This document shows positions 63,716 to 64,000 of a DNA stretch of 64,000 bases, one piece after another (position 1 is the stretch's first letter; each line of letters opens with the position of its first letter). The stretch lies in NCBI GenBank assembly GCA_036346375.1, contig CM070508.1, forward strand, positions 40,940,862 to 41,004,861, given 5' to 3'. The stretch is from Guadua angustifolia. Lineage: Eukaryota > Streptophyta > Magnoliopsida > Poales > Poaceae. The notes under the pieces were generated by a model. The model was not told the DNA's origin. It did no database searches and saw only the letters and a program-made list of their open reading frames with translations. Made by a program: the position numbers and the translations under genes.

Positions 63716-64000
63716 TAGTTACCACTTCGATTAATTTGTGAACCTTGTGCTGTTAATTTGTGAGTTCTATTTATGAATTCAATTGGTTTTAATATATATG
63801 AGTTGATTTTTGAAATGGATATGCTGTACGTTGTAATTTACGATCTGAATTGATTTATGAAATGGATGCGCTATATGTTGTAATATGTGATCTGAGTTCA
63901 TTTCTAAAATGTATGTTGTAATATTATGCTGGTGATGCTCTGTAATCTCTTTTGTTTTAGAGGGTATGGCTAGCATTTTCTGAGGCTAGTCAATAAATAA
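63716..64000. other. AT-rich end of window, no gene seen
   Basis: Short direct repeats such as TGAATTGATTTATGAAATGGAT and TTGTAAT(A/T)T recur between 63780 and 63930. Nothing else is recognised. It may be the intron or 3' end of the CACTA gene. Confidence 0.4.

Noticed and set aside
1..64000. A host protein-coding gene
   Set aside because: Every supported coding block belongs to a transposon family. No host-type exon set was found on either strand.

Overview
This is a plant nuclear window made almost wholly of transposable elements. I found no host gene, rRNA, tRNA or CRISPR array. The element types (Tat-lineage Ty3/gypsy with a second RNase H, a chromodomain-type gypsy, CACTA/En-Spm with TNP2 and Ulp1-like genes, an antisense gypsy-type ORF) and the GC-rich codon use of some copies suggest a monocot, most likely a grass. 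No species can be named from this.

The layout is a nest, and several edges can be read to the base. Positions 1-42194 are one minus-strand Tat-type gypsy element (A) whose 3' LTR lies off the left edge. From left to right A holds an 80-bp tandem array, a spliced plus-strand antisense gene with a gypsy-type transposon (Transposase_28) domain, integrase, RNase H, RT, protease, gag, PBS and 5' LTR. It was split by a 10.9-kb CACTA transposon (5293-16164, TSD AAT) in the RNase H region. It was split again by a 21.7-kb chromodomain-type gypsy complex (B, 19683-41337, TSD AAGGC) in gag. B has three LTRs and two internal segments. Its right-hand LTR is itself interrupted by a GC-rich Tat-type element (C, 31016-39893, TSD AACGT).

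To the right of A lies a gag-only element (E, 42195-44068, plus). E abuts the broken integrase of another minus-strand Tat-type element (D, 44069-50268). D abuts a plus-strand fragment of a B-family LTR (50269-51792), which in turn interrupts a minus-strand CACTA TNP2 gene (51793-about 52490). The simplest reading is seven insertion levels, with the matching left halves lying outside the window.

From 52491 onward come an orphan LTR-like promoter region, a badly eroded relative of C (F, 53658 to about 60240, perhaps with an antisense ORF to 61051), an unassigned non-coding stretch, and a decayed CACTA Ulp1-type protease gene (62290-63715).

Almost every coding region carries stops or frameshifts. 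The main exception is an open 801-codon gag-protease frame in C. Many differences between repeat copies fall on CAG/CTG sites in a repeated pattern, so some apparent lesions may be consensus errors in methylated DNA rather than real mutations.
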